DNA of 64,000 nt from Megascapheus bottae (GCA_024803745.1 JANJXV010000004.1:57021858-57085857); one strand, 5' to 3'. Counted from the first letter of the stretch, positions 20,865 to 30,992 are shown. The notes: generated by a model from the sequence alone, not told the origin. A program made the numbers and translations.

Positions 20865-21190
20865 ATTTATTTTGGGGTTCCCGAATGTCCCAGCAATAGT
20901 CCCCAGCACTCAGTGAACGGAGCTAGGAGTGAGCACAGCGGTTCCCCCCACCTTGGGGCTGATGGAGACCGGCCCTGACCTTCAGTGCAGCTGAGCTTTT
21001 AAAGGAGAGCACCACCCAGGTGGTCCTGTTTACCAGGAAAACACCACATGCAGCTGGTGAAGCAGTTTAAGTGTTTTTACAGAAAACAGAATTAAACTGG
21101 AAATCCTTTGTATATAATCAAATCTTTGATAGAAGACAATAGGCCAGGTCAAAGTTATAGTGACTCAAGGCTTTCACAAAAATGAAGACA
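20865..21190 (-). mobile_element. ERV1 3' LTR (inner boundary uncertain)
   Basis: Shares with 32174-32420 the words 'tggagctaggag'-like 'cggagctaggagt', 'gggctgatgga', 'cggccctgacctt', 'cggctgagctttt'-like 'cagctgagctttt', 'accaggaaaacaccac' and 'cagtttaagtg', so these are the paired LTRs. The left edge (TG...CA) has mutated to 'attta'. No clear polypurine tract marks the inner edge, which I place near 21190. Confidence 0.7.
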
Positions 21191-22440
21191 CATGCCAATT
21201 GTCTTTTTTTATGTTTCCCCTTATATTTTTTCTCTATCGTGGCTCATTTTTTAAAAAAATAACTGATTCTTTCATTGTTTGGTTGATGGGTGAAGATTCT
21301 CATCCTGTGTAACTTCTTCCAGCTGACACAGGGGTGTTGACCCTCCCTCGCCAGAAACCTATAGACTTAGCTTATTTTTGCTAATGATTACCTTAACACT
21401 TTTTACACCTCAGCTTTTAATTTCATTTGAAGCCTTGAAGCACTAGACATAGCCCATTGCCTTGGGTCACCTATTTTAAAATAGGCAGTTTTTTTCCAGT
21501 CTGAGTTTTAACCCTTAGAGAACCTTTGAATTCAAATGACAGTTTTTCAGTAATGCATCATCACTGTACTAAGAATTCCAGACTAGCAGATGCCTCATTT
21601 TATTCAAGTATAAAAATAGTACTGAGACCAAATTTTATAGATAAAAAGATTTTAAAAGATGGATAAAACTTTAACTCTCTTTTTTAAAGTTTAAGGGGAA
21701 ATTTTTAGAAATACCAGTCATCACCCACATTGGACTTCCAGGGTGAAGTCTGCAAGGAAAAGGGTATGAAGCTGGTCTACTTGGCCCATCCAACTAGGTT
21801 TATATGAACTGTCTTCATGCCAGCTGATTCTCTTCCACCATGTGTGGACTTCTCCTAGGCCTGTCCCTTTTTCTTGATACTTAGATACCCAAGCAGTATA
21901 CCCAGGCAGTATTAAATGGACAGAGCAGACTAAGTTTCTGATACTAATAGACTTCACATTTAAATTTCTGATACTTGAATGATTGTCTCCCACCCGGTTT
22001 TCCCAGGTGCATAGACACCAGGCCCGCCACCCCAGTGCAGACTGCCTGATCTGAGCAGGGCAATCTATCCAAGCCTAGCTGTAAACATTCCATTGTGGGC
22101 TCAGCAGAGAAGCCCTTCATGTCCCTTTATCTCCTTATTTAGACCTCACAGAAACCCAGCTCTTGCTTCTTGCTCAGACACAGTCTCCAAGCCCAAGAGA
22201 GAGCTGTGTCCCTTACTGCTCTATCTCAGTTAGTCCTCGCCTTTGGAAGATCAAGTCCAGCCTATCTCCTTCCTCTCTCCTTCATTTTCCTAATACTTGA
22301 CACCAAATTTTAGCCAAAGGAAATAAATTCCAAATTCCCTGATGCTTTTTTTTTTAAAGCCGGAATTCTTAAAAGTGTCAACAGCTTTATGCCCTTAAAA
22401 TACCGATCTCACTTTGCAAATCAAAGATCCTAAAAAGCCT
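21190..22440 (-). other. ERV1 3' non-coding region, no env recognised
   Basis: Minus-strand DNA between integrase and the 3' LTR. The only long open frame (21721-21993) has no Env motif: no furin site, fusion peptide or immunosuppressive-type domain. Either env was lost and replaced, or it decayed beyond recognition. A VL30-like non-coding organisation is another possibility. Confidence 0.45.
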
Positions 22441-22447
22441 TTTACTT

Positions 22448-22628
22448 CATCAGTCCTGGAGCTTGAACTCAGGGCCTGAGCACTGTCCTTGGCCTTTCTC
22501 AAGGCTAGGGCTCTCCCCCTTGAGCCACAGTATCACTTGGGCTCTATGTATGTAGTACCAAGGAATTGAACCCAGGTGCTAGGCAAGCACTCTATATCAC
22601 TAGGCAACACTCCAGCCACCCACCCCCC
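22448..22628 (-). mobile_element. dimeric ID-type SINE inside ERV1
   Basis: A type A element on minus with deletions in the left monomer ('cccaggtgctaggcaagc' lacks the usual 'gcttcatgcatg'). It lies between the ERV1 integrase remnant and the 3' LTR. Confidence 0.88.
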
Positions 22629-22734
22629 AAGCCTTTTAAACTCTAAAACATGATCTTTTGGGGGCCTAAACTAATTCACCCATTTACCTTTGAATGTCAA
22701 GCCCATTTGGGTTTTTTCTTCCTCTCTGGAGTTT

Positions 22735-23060
22735 TAATGACATGAGCCACAAATGCTGACCCACTGTCAGGTCCAACTACCTGTGGGAGACCAAACCTAG
22801 ACACTGTAACTCCTGCAGCAACCTCTTAACATCTGGGTGGTCTCTATCTTAATTGGGTAAGTCTCCAACAAACCTGACAAAGTGTCTACAAAGACAAGCA
22901 AATACCTATATCCATATTTCCCTATCTCTACCTCAGTGAAATCTAAGTCCCACAACTCTCTAGTCGAAAGTGTCATAGCTCTTGACACTCCTTCTGGAAC
23001 AGAGGTTGTTATCTACTCACTGGCAGCGGACGCACCTAGAATCAATACTACGCACAAGAA
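22735..23060 (-). pseudogene. ERV1 integrase catalytic core (broken)
   Basis: Retroviral integrase inserts proviral DNA into host chromosomes with a D,D-35-E active site. The minus-strand frame 22797-22988 holds 'LWDLDFTEVEIGKYGYRYLL' followed by 'VFVDTLSG', the gammaretroviral form of the core with the first catalytic Asp. A frameshift after 'IKIETTQ' leads to 'GLPQVVGPDSGSAF' (22739-22790), carrying the second Asp but with the usual Asn after it changed to Ser. The Glu region and C-terminal domain are not seen. Non-functional. Confidence 0.85.
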
Positions 23061-23102
23061 TTTTCAGATGGGTAATAAAGTAGGCTCATGACATCAACTG
23101 GT

Positions 23103-23129
23103 AAAACAACTTGTTGCACAAGTTGTTTT
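23103..23129. repeat. perfect 11-bp inverted repeat with 5-nt loop
   Basis: Arms 'aaaacaacttg' (23103-23113) and 'caagttgtttt' (23119-23129) around 'ttgca'. It is a perfect hairpin inside decayed ERV1 pol, between RNase H and integrase. No known function is assigned. Confidence 0.8.
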
Positions 23130-23159
23130 CCTCATGCATAAGAAATTAAAATTCTTTGG

Positions 23160-24250
23160 TCTTGTGAAAATTTTTTGGTCATTGAATGTCTTCAAGGAAG
23201 GCAAAGCATTTGGAAGCATTTGTTCTTCTACTTGTAGGTCCTCATCTAAGTAAGCAGGCCTTTGGGGAATTCTGGAAGAGGGGTCATGATTAAAACATCC
23301 ATAGAGGTAGGCTTTACCTCTACTTTTGCTGTCAGCCTGGCTTTTTTGTCACTATCCTTGTTTCCCCTTCCCTCCAGGGAATCATTCCTTTTGTGGCCTG
23401 GGCACACCTTCCAGGGAAGCCAGACTATCCAACATGGCTGAGATCTCTTCCATACTGTTTTCCTGCTGACTGTAATCGGCCTCTTTCTTTGTATAATACT
23501 GTATGGACTTGATCTGTGGCAAAAACCTATCTGGTATCTGTGAAGAAGTTTTTAGTCTTTTGTCTACCTTGCAGCTTTAGGGTTCTGCTTTCTGGGCAGA
23601 GGTGCTCTACTTAGGGCCTGGAATCGGTTCTCGAGGGGCCCAAGTCCTAAACCAGCACCTCTTTACCTATTCCCCTTTGCTCAGAGATGGAATGCTGGAA
23701 GGCTTTTGCAAATTGGGAAGGGCTGGTGCCAGTATCAGCGCCTGCTTTCATGAGTCAAAGGCCTGTTCTTCCTCCTCCCCAATTTAGGAGAGTATCTCCT
23801 CCACTGTAGTATACAAAGGCTTAGCTACTTCAACAAATCCTGGTTGAAGGGAGAGGTATCTTTAGAGTGGTTTGCTGTCCCTCCTTCAACTGGTATGCAA
23901 AGTTGTGCTTGCTTAGCTGATACCTTGTAGCTCAAATGCTCCAACTTTTTGAGCAAGTTTCAGGCAGCCTCCTCACAAATCTCCTTGCTTGAGGCTGTCA
24001 GTAGGAGGTCATCATCACTGTAAGAGTTACTTCTGGATGTTCTGTAGGAAAGGCTGCCAGATCTTCACTGGTCTTGACTTGGGGCTTCATCAAAAGAGTG
24101 TTGGAAAGTTAGTTCTTAAAGCCTTGCAGTAGCCTTGTCTCCATTAGCTAGCCATGCAGTAGCCCTGTCCATTAGTTGTCCAGAGAAGCCGCCTTCTGGG
24201 CCTGTCCATTGAAGGTAAAGATGAGCTGGAGGACTTCACGCTGGTTTTCC
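23160..24250 (-). pseudogene. ERV1 reverse transcriptase / RNase H remnant
   Basis: On minus, 24011-24022 encodes Y-S-D-D followed by D-L-L-L, the RT polymerase active site with Ser where gammaretroviruses usually have Val. Around it are 'TRLLQGFKN' and 'SEDLAAFPTEHPEVTL' upstream and 'LLKKLEHLSYKVSAKQAQLC' downstream. The connection region ('ALILAPALPNLQKP') and the RNase H C-terminus ('CPGHKRNDSLEGRGNK', near 23370-23420, in more than one frame) follow. Fingers and most of the palm are deleted, and stops and frameshifts occur throughout. Confidence 0.8.
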
Positions 24251-24541
24251 ATCACGCTGGTTTACCATCATGCTGGTTTCAGTCTCCTAGATGGTGATTT
24301 GGCATGCAGCTTTGAAGCCACCTGACCACTCCTATCCCACTCCTCGGAGATAAAGAGGATCTGTAAAACCTACTGTCAATCATTCCAAGTAGATAATTAA
24401 TCATTCCAAGTGGGTTAGTGAATAAAGAGAATAGACTCAAGGAGTTAAAACCTTTTCAGAAAACCTCTTTCAGAAAAAGGATGGGTGAAGTCATCCTGGA
24501 GTCTCCCATGCTCTTGAAGAACTGGGGGATCTAATTTGGGT
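24250..24541 (-). pseudogene. ERV1 gag/pol junction remnant beside the ERVK insertion
   Basis: Minus-strand continuation of the gag matrix after the ERVK site. Matrix-like 'NPG|HPN' reads across the insertion point when the 6-bp duplication is counted once. It then passes without recognisable capsid, nucleocapsid or protease into RT-like sequence, so several kilobases of gag-pol were deleted. Confidence 0.55.
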
Positions 24542-24547
24542 GACCAG
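24542..24547. repeat. ERVK target-site duplication, left copy
   Basis: GACCAG directly beside the LTR edge. The identical copy is at 31334-31339. Confidence 0.95.
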
Positions 24548-24628
24548 TGTCGCTGCCTGCCGCAATGACACGTCACTTCAGAGGCACACTGGGAATGATC
24601 ACAGACTCAAAAGAGCTGTAAGCAGAGG

Positions 24629-24634
24629 TTTATT
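24629..24634 (-). promoter_or_regulatory. ERVK 3' LTR polyadenylation signal
   Basis: AATAAA on minus, downstream of the TATA box in transcriptional order, in the expected R region. Confidence 0.75.
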
Positions 24635-24684
24635 TCTCTCTTATTTCTTCCCTCTCTCTTTTCTCTCTCCCCGAAATCCTCCAC

Positions 24685-24692
24685 TATTTATA
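24685..24692 (-). promoter_or_regulatory. ERVK 3' LTR TATA box
   Basis: TATAAATA on minus, identical in both LTRs, about 50 bp upstream of AATAAA in transcriptional order. Confidence 0.75.
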
Positions 24693-24904
24693 TCCTTAAG
24701 CAGCCAATCACAATAAAGGTCATCTGCACACGCAGCAAGAGTATATGGAAAAATCTAGCGATCATGCTTTATCCACGAGCACGGAAGAAACCAATCAACC
24801 AATGCAAAGAAGCTTCCTGGTCAGCAAGTACTGACTTTGGCGAGCTGCCAGATGCCATCTTATTATAATACTTCCTCAGGAGGCTGAAAGCAATGTCTCC
24901 AACA

Positions 24905-24917
24905 TCTCCCCCTTTTT
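24905..24917 (-). other. ERVK polypurine tract
   Basis: On minus AAAAAGGGGGAGA sits directly before the 3' LTR. This is the primer for plus-strand DNA synthesis, at exactly the expected place. Confidence 0.92.
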
Positions 24918-25239
24918 ATTTTAGAAAAGAAAAGAAAAAGACCTAGGATATGTGGGGCTACCATCATATCAGATTGACTGTGCCTGTCTTAGGTGTCTCC
25001 AAGCTCGTTAGTCTTCTTACCCATCATGGGATCACCAAGTACTCTTTACTTGGCTCCTGTCTTAGGTTGATATGCTAACAGCCCGGACTTACCCGTCTCT
25101 GACTACCAGCCGTCCATTTAAGCAAGCCAGACCTGAGAGGATGCACCTGTTTCTATGGCAGCAAACACCTGTTGTATTAGCATTCACTGTCTACATTGAC
25201 TTTGTATTATTTTACACAAGCAATATATTACAATTATAA

Positions 25240-25645
25240 CACATAAAAGCAAACTAAAAGCCGATCAATCCTGCCTATCTTTGACCAAATCCCCAAACGG
25301 TCTCAAATAAAGATGACCAATCACCCAAAGCTGGAATATCAACATGTGTCAAGTTATCAAACTGAGCAACAATTCCAGTCCTCACTTGCTGATTAATGGC
25401 TTCTTGGGTCTGCAACGCAGTATTCAAACCGCAGTGGCAAGGGCAATACTCACGGCAGTAATGGCAGCCGCATATGTGGCAATGGCCAGGGAAACACCAA
25501 ACTCTTTTTTACTTCTTTTACTGATAAGCAGGAAAACATTTTCTTTCACCTGTATAGGCACTGGTATATACTGAGGGACTCTGACCACAACAGCCAGAGA
25601 AATAACATCCAGTCCAGGAGGGTGGCCAAGATTGTTCATGTTCCC
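25240..25645 (-). pseudogene. ERVK env remnant (SU/TM junction region)
   Basis: The minus frame 25424-25639 contains a basic 'SKRSKKEFG' followed by an Ala-rich hydrophobic stretch ('ATYAAAITAVSIALATAV') and, beyond it in the next frame, Gln-rich 'QTQEAINQQVRTG'. This arrangement resembles a processing site, fusion peptide and start of TM heptads. Nearly all of the surface subunit and the TM anchor are missing, so no envelope could be made. Identification rests on position and arrangement. Confidence 0.5.
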
Positions 25646-26560
25646 AGCAGTGTCCTCAGCGATGTTGATAGGGTATCATTGCTGCGTGCATTCATTCGGG
25701 GAACCGTACTCGTGCTAAGTAGAAGAGCCTTCATCTTGACCGACGTGCTTCCGAGGAGCTCCATCGTCTGATCAATCAGCCTCTCCGGCACCCAAATGGG
25801 ACTGTCAGCATCCTGTGGAAAAACACAAACACTTCCTCGCCCCCACATAAGAACAGGGTCTGGTCCTTTCCAGTTTCCAGAAAAACTATCTTTCCACAAT
25901 ACTAAAGGTTTATGACTTCTGGAAGGATTAAAATGTCTATCTCATGCAGAATGTCCTTCAGCATCAAGAGTTAAAAAATTTAAAGTAAAAAGAGCTATAG
26001 CAAGTCTACCTTTGGGAGTCTACCAATTCCCCACTTTTGTTTTAAAAGCAACAATTTTAATGTCTGATGTGCACGCTCTACTATCCCTTATCCTTGAGGA
26101 TTATAAGGAATACCTGTTTTATGAACAATATTGAAAGTTGCACAAAACTGAGCAAAGGAAGCAGATGTATATGCCAGACCATTATCTGTTTTTATTTAGG
26201 CATCCCCATAGCTGCACACTCACGCAGCACGTGAGATATGACATCCTTAACCTTTTCTCCAGCATGAGAGGAAGCAAATATGAATCCAGAACAGGTATCA
26301 ATAGATACATGCACATACCGCAGAGTACCAAAGCTAGGCACATGAGTAACATCCATTTGCCGAATGTGATTGGGTTGTAAACCTCTTGGATTTTACCCAG
26401 ATAAGGCACTGGAAGGGAGGGAGCGCACTTTTGACATTGTCTAACAGTCATTCGGGCTTGCTCTTTTGTAATATTAAAGCGCTATTTAAGGGTCATACTA
26501 TTAACATGGAATTGAGAATGAAAGCAAGTAGCCTGTTCCCTTACTGAAAAAATGAAAATA
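25646..26560 (-). pseudogene. ERVK integrase (broken)
   Basis: N-terminal zinc-binding His residues lie near 26490-26520 ('CFHSQFHVNS') with the C-x2-C pair 'RQCQKCAP' (26451-26182 frame, residues 5-12). The catalytic core shows 'MDVTHV' (about 26343-26360), 'KTDNG' (26180-26194) and 'GIVERAH' (about 26070-26095), so all three acidic residues of D,D-35-E are visible, but in different frames and with a stop just before the third. The C-terminal DNA-binding region ('GPDPVLMWGRGSVCVFPQDA') is in 25636-25899. Confidence 0.88.
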
Positions 26561-27255
26561 GTTTTCGTAGCCAAGTCAGCTAATTGATTTCCTTTACTTA
26601 ACGGGCCTGGCAATCCCGTGTGAGCTCGTACATGCCCAATAAAAACAGGATCGCTATGTTTCCACAAAATTTTCTGAATCTGGAAAAACATAGAAAAGGC
26701 TGGAGTTTGTGGTGAATTAGGCCCAGCAGTTTCCAAAGAAGGAAAAAGTTAAACAATATACAAGCTATCAGAAAAAATATCTAAAGGAACATAAGGATAG
26801 CGTTGTAAGGCTACAATGATAATCTCCAGTTCTACTAACTGAGCAGACTTATGAGGGGTAACGTGTAAGTACAGTATTTTTAGTAACCACAGCAGCAGTG
26901 CCGAGAGAAGATCCATCTGTAAATACTGTCAAGGCCTTTGAGATGGGATCCTTTTTAACTATAGTGGGAAATATAATGGGATGTTCTAAACAGAATGATA
27001 ATAAACTAGATGTGGGAGGATGATTATCAAAACAGGCTTGAGTAGAGCATCGTATAATGACCCATTCATTGGTATTTCCGATTAAATATTCCAATTGTTG
27101 AAATGTATAACGGGCAATAATTTTACAAGGATGAACTCCAAAAACCCTAAAGGAGGTAGTAAGGGCTAGCATAATTAATTTAGCTATCATAGATGGATGA
27201 GGCATAATAACTTTCTTGAAAAATGGACTCACAAAAGAGGACCCTCTTGCCAAAA
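26560..27255 (-). pseudogene. ERVK RNase H (broken)
   Basis: RNase H removes the genomic RNA from the RNA:DNA hybrid. The frame 26849-27253 ends in 'ALTVFTDGSSLGTAAVV', with the first catalytic Asp in FTDGS (about 26909-26923). The frame 26482-26736 carries the C-terminal 'HVRAHTGLPGPLSKGNQLAD' with its His and Asp. A gap with stops lies between (about 26740-26850). Confidence 0.88.
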
Positions 27256-28225
27256 AACTCCAGTGGGTGTATAAGCAGAAGAAATTACAATAAATATGAG
27301 CTCTTTAGAAAAATCAATACGATCACAATGAGCTCTTTCTATAGCTTTTTCTACAAGAAGCGAGGCTTTTCTTCCTTCCGGAGTAAGCTCCCTAGGAGAC
27401 GAGGGATCAGGATCCCCTCATAATATCTCAAATAAGGGTTTAAGTCGTCCGGCAGATAGCCCCAAGGAGGGCCGTAGCCAATTAATATCCCCTAGGAGAT
27501 GGTGAAAATCATTTAAGGTAATCAATTTATCTTTAGCAATTTAAATTTTTTGTGGCTTAATACATGTATCCATAATTTGATATCCCAAATACAGAATGGG
27601 AGAACCTGATTGTACCTTTTCCTCAGCTATATGAAGTCCATGACTCTTTAACATATCCAACATCGAGCCAAAAAGTTGTAAAAGTAAATTTAAATTAGGG
27701 TGTGCTAATAAAACATCATCCATATAATATATTGCCATTATGTCAGGATAGCTTTCTCCAAGGGGCCTAATGGCTGCATCAACATACACCCGACAGATTG
27801 TGGGGCTGTTAGCTATACCTTGACGTAGGATTTTCCATTAAAATCTTTGACAAGGACCTTCATTATTTATAGTGGGTACTGAAAAGGCAAACCTTGGAAC
27901 ATCCTCAGGATGTAATGGAATAGAAAAAAAACAATCTTTAATATCAATAGTAATAATTTGATATCCTTTGAAATGGCTACAGGATTAGGGAGGCCAGGTT
28001 GCGCGGGACCCATAAGTTGCATAGAATTATTAATGACCCTCACATCATGAAGAAGTCGGCATTTTCCAGATTTCTTCTTTATTACAAAATTGGAATTCCA
28101 AGGAGAAGTAGAAGGCTCGGTGTGACCAGCTTGTAGTTGCTTTTGTACGAACTTTTGAGCCACTTGGAGGGACCACGGAAGGACCCAAATAGGATTATCA
28201 GATTTCCATGTTAGTTTTAACAGTG
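27255..28225 (-). pseudogene. ERVK reverse transcriptase (broken)
   Basis: Copies viral RNA into DNA. The fingers are in frame 27867-28274 ('SPWNSNFVIKKKSGKCRLLH'). The palm active site YMDD is encoded at 27715-27726 within 'IMAIYYMDDVLLAH' (frame 27541-27789), followed by 'PILYLGYQI'. The region after this ('LPRRRG'-type frames around 27300-27540) is the connection. Frameshifts near 27800-27870 and a stop at 27540 disable it. The catalytic Asp pair itself is intact. Confidence 0.92.
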
Positions 28226-28400
28226 ATTTTGCAGTGGCCCATAAGAAAAGGATAACCAACTCCACAGTGGTCATTTCTTTGAGTTATGGGCAGAGGGTGA
28301 GTATTTCCTTGAAGATGTTTTCCTATACCTTTCCCTTCCAGGTAACCCTGCTTCTGCATCATTGTCCAGGCTCTTACCTGCATAATATCCTGATTCAGGT
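28225..28400 (-). pseudogene. ERVK protease C-terminal G-patch
   Basis: 'MMQKQGYLEGKGIGKHLQG' in the frame 28198-28383 is the Gly-rich G-patch found at the end of betaretroviral protease, an RNA-binding extension that is a strong class II marker. Confidence 0.85.
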
Positions 28401-28725
28401 TTTACTATCCAGGATTCTTTGTCTTCCTTGACAGGTTCTGTGGTAAGATGTACTCCCATTTGCTGTAATATCTCTCTGCCTCATAACGTGATAGGCAATG
28501 ATGCCAACATATAAGGCTGAAAAGTGCCTTTATGTCCCTCCCCATCCTGCCAGGATAAAACTTGAGCACTCCGATTAGGACTTTGTGAGATTCCTAACCC
28601 CCTCAGCATGCAACCAGCCTTCTGAAGAGGCCACTGCCTAGGCCAATGTTGAGCGTTGATAATAGATGTCTGTTCCAGTGTCAAGGAGACCCTCAATGGT
28701 CATTCCTTGCACAAGTAATTTGAGC
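28400..28725 (-). pseudogene. ERVK aspartic protease (broken)
   Basis: The active-site Asp-Thr-Gly is encoded at 28674-28682 within a 'GLLDTGTD' context. A single-base frameshift follows within about 10 codons. The later part ('INAQHWPRQW' ... 'MLASLPITL') ends in a TGA that replaces the Trp expected before 'GREILQQ' (about 28476-28481). The polyprotein could not be cleaved. Confidence 0.88.
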
Positions 28726-28739
28726 AGAGAGGCCTTTTT

Positions 28740-29130
28740 GAACAATCCTGCACCCAATAAACCATTTGTTCTTTTCCAGTTGACCCATATCCCCTGGATT
28801 CTGTTTTGAGGCATACTTTTTAAAATTTTTATGCATGCTTGGAAGTAAGATCAATTGGGCTATTCTATCTCCTGGACTGATGACCGAGATACCACAGGGA
28901 GAACTCACCATAATTTTAATTTCACCTGTATAATCACAATCTATAACCCCTGGAAGGATATGAAGGCCAGAAAGAGTAAATGAACTACGCCCAAGAAGTA
29001 AGCCTACCAAATTTGGAGGGAGAGGCCCTGACACCCCTGAAGGAATTAATTGGACTCCCATCTCAGGTGTTAATATGAGTCAGGAGGTAGAGCAGAGGTC
29101 CAATACTGTGCTGCCTGAGGTTTCTCGGAC
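28740..29130 (-). pseudogene. ERVK dUTPase domain (partly open)
   Basis: dUTPase hydrolyses dUTP to dUMP and limits uracil in viral DNA. The frame 28693-29061 (122 codons) has 'LLLGRSSFTLSGLHILPGVI', 'DCDYTGEI' and 'GDRIAQLILLP', three of the conserved dUTPase motifs. The N-terminal motif ('VLDLCSTS') lies in another frame at about 29080-29115. A dUTPase fused upstream of protease is typical of betaretroviruses. The C-terminal Gly-rich motif is not clear. Confidence 0.9.
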
Positions 29131-29249
29131 AAGGGAGTCAATGGAAAGAAGGGGGTGTGACAAGGAATGGTCTGGATTATGCCTGGAGTATGATGTACTG
29201 GCATCTCCATAGCCCCGTACATTTGCAAAGGGCCCCGCCTTCCATTTTT

Positions 29250-29470
29250 TGACCCGGGCCCATTTACCGGGTTCCCATCAATATCAGTGGCAGATCTAGA
29301 CTCATTGGCCCAATGTTTACCCCTTCTACATTTTGGACAAATCCCTGGCACTGGGGACTTTTCTGTCTTCACCACCGAAACTCTTTGGAGCCCTTTATTA
29401 GGACATTGCTTCTTAAAATGTCCTGGTTGGCCACAGTGAAAACAAGTTTTTTGTCTAGCTCCCCCCTTCA
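29250..29470 (-). pseudogene. ERVK gag nucleocapsid, two zinc knuckles
   Basis: Nucleocapsid binds genomic RNA. Knuckle 1 (29403-29444) is an intact C-x2-C-x4-H-x4-C ('CFHCGQPGHFKKQC'). Knuckle 2 (29298-29339) is 'CPKCRRGKHWANES', with the last Cys replaced by Ser. A one-base frameshift in a six-base homopolymer (29461-29466) separates it from capsid. Confidence 0.92.
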
Positions 29471-30175
29471 GGGTCTAAGGGAGATACACCCCTCATGGCT
29501 GCTGCAGTCACCTGTCCTGTGACCACTGCATCATTAATGTCCCTACAGACTTTTATGTAAACTGATAAATCCTTTTTCCCTTTCCATGGTCTCATTGCAG
29601 CTTGACACCATTTGTTTGCATTTTCAACTGCCAGCTGACATATTAATGGCATCGCACTGTCAGTGTCACCAAAGACACGAGTGGCTGTTTGAATGAGCCT
29701 GTCTACGAAGTCTGCATAAGGCTCATTAGGTCTCTGAAGAACCTTTGAGAGATTACCTTGTAAATCACCAGAACCTTGTAAGGTCTTCCATGTTCTTGGA
29801 GCTGCAGTAGCAATCTGTTCATATGTTCCTGGTTCATACTGAAGCTGTGACTCTAACGTGGCATACTGACCCTCTCCTGTAAGCATCTCAATATTTCTTT
29901 GTGGGAAACTGGCCGCAGCATTTCTTTGTGCTGTTTCTAAGGATAACTCCTGCCAGCCAGTCTTCCAAATCAAATATTGTCCTCCACTCAGCACTGCCTT
30001 ACATAATTTTTTCCAATCATCGGGGACCAAATTTAAATTTGCCAATGAGTCTAACATACTAATAGTGAAAGGTGCTTGGGGTCCTTTAGCTGTTTAATGG
30101 TTTTAAAATCTATTGGTTGGTGAAATCTCACCTGATTTTGATCCTCAAACACTGGAAAACCCCACCCATCCCCCA
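29455..30175 (-). pseudogene. ERVK gag capsid (long open segment)
   Basis: Capsid forms the viral core. The 200-codon open frame 29455-30057 carries the major homology region at residues 108-126 ('QRPNEPYADFVDRLIQTA'), the hallmark of orthoretroviral capsid. The capsid start ('FPVFEDQ') lies upstream near 30150-30170 in a different frame, so the N-terminus is frameshifted. It is the longest coherent coding segment of the provirus. Confidence 0.93.
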
Positions 30176-30597
30176 TTTCTAATCTCCTCTTAGCTAACTT
30201 GCAGATAGATCAGGTGAGGCTAGCTCTTGGCTCCTTCCATGGAGGCACAGAAGGCTGAACTATGAGTGGTGGCCCCCTATCTTGCAATTCCGCACCCGAG
30301 CACAAGCTTTCTAAATCAATTCCTGCTTACTCGATTCTCTCTCAAGTATTTCTCCAAGCCTCTCTGTGCTTCTTTCCACCTGTTCTTTAACTATTTGTTT
30401 GGGCAAAAACAATCACTCCGGTATAAGTTGCCACACAGGAAACGTTCCTCGGGAGAGGTCTCCCTGTTTTAACGCTTTTTCTCTCCCATGTCTCTACTGT
30501 CTCCCATGTCTCTAATTTATCCTATTTCACTTTCCAAAAATGACTCTGGTCCCTTCATTTTAAGGGGGTTGATGGGCAAAGATCCATCTTCTCTTCT

Positions 30598-30886
30598 TCA
30601 AGCTGACTCAGGGGCATTGTCTTTATACTTAGCTAGGGACCCTAAAAAGCTTAGCCTATTTTGCCAAGGGGTTGCCAGGCATTTAAAAAACAAGGACTTT
30701 TTTTCACTATCGTATCCACATAAGCTCAACTGAGGCTTCTTTACTGCAGTACCCTTAGCTTTAAGTAAATCTTTTATGACTCTAACCATCTGGTTCTTCT
30801 GAACTCATTATTCCAGTTCTTCTTCTGAACCCATTATTCCGGTTCTTCTTCTGAACTCATTATTCCAGTTCTTCTTCCGAACCCAT
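30598..30886 (-). pseudogene. ERVK gag matrix start, disrupted by tandem repeats
   Basis: 'MVRVIKDLLKAKGTAVKKPQL' (frame 30598-30789) resembles betaretroviral matrix helix 1. Upstream, ATG-GGT at 30884-30886 offers the Met-Gly start needed for N-myristoylation, but four 26-bp repeat units follow, and 26 is not a multiple of 3, so stops (TAA, TGA) appear at once. The region between 30180 and 30598 has only degenerate Pro-rich gag-linker sequence. Confidence 0.75.
30787..30886 (-). repeat. 26-bp tandem repeat at the gag start, about 3.8 units
   Basis: The minus-strand unit starts at ATG(A/G)GTTC, and unit starts are spaced exactly 26 bp apart (cat at 30806, 30832, 30858, 30884 on +). Units differ by one or two bases. 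Confidence 0.92.
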
Positions 30887-30974
30887 TATTCCCTCATCCT
30901 TACCACTCTGGCCAGAGACTTTCACGAGGTTCTTCAGTACTTTTGCACTGTGCTGAAGTGAAATGAAAAAATGC

Positions 30975-30992
30975 TCCCCATTTGGGCCACCA
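30975..30992 (-). other. ERVK primer-binding site, tRNA-Lys type (degenerate)
   Basis: On minus TGGTGGCCCAAATGGGGA begins two bases after the 5' LTR. It resembles the tRNA-Lys(1,2) complement used by ERVK-type elements, with a few changes. The tRNA assignment is by eye. Confidence 0.75.

Larger units (their letters stand above)
24548..24904 (-). mobile_element. ERVK 3' LTR (357 bp)
   Basis: On minus it begins TGTTGGAGACATTGC and ends in TG...CA form at 24548. It carries TATAAATA (24685-24692), an inverted CCAAT box ('ccaatcacaa' on +, about 24705) and AATAAA (24629-24634 as 'tttatt'). It contains a stretch of about 16 bp absent from the 5' LTR (near 24598-24613). Confidence 0.95.

Noticed and set aside
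25424..25639. A host membrane-protein exon (Ala-rich hydrophobic segment)
   Set aside because: It lies inside the ERVK provirus, between integrase and the polypurine tract on the same strand, so an env remnant is the better explanation.
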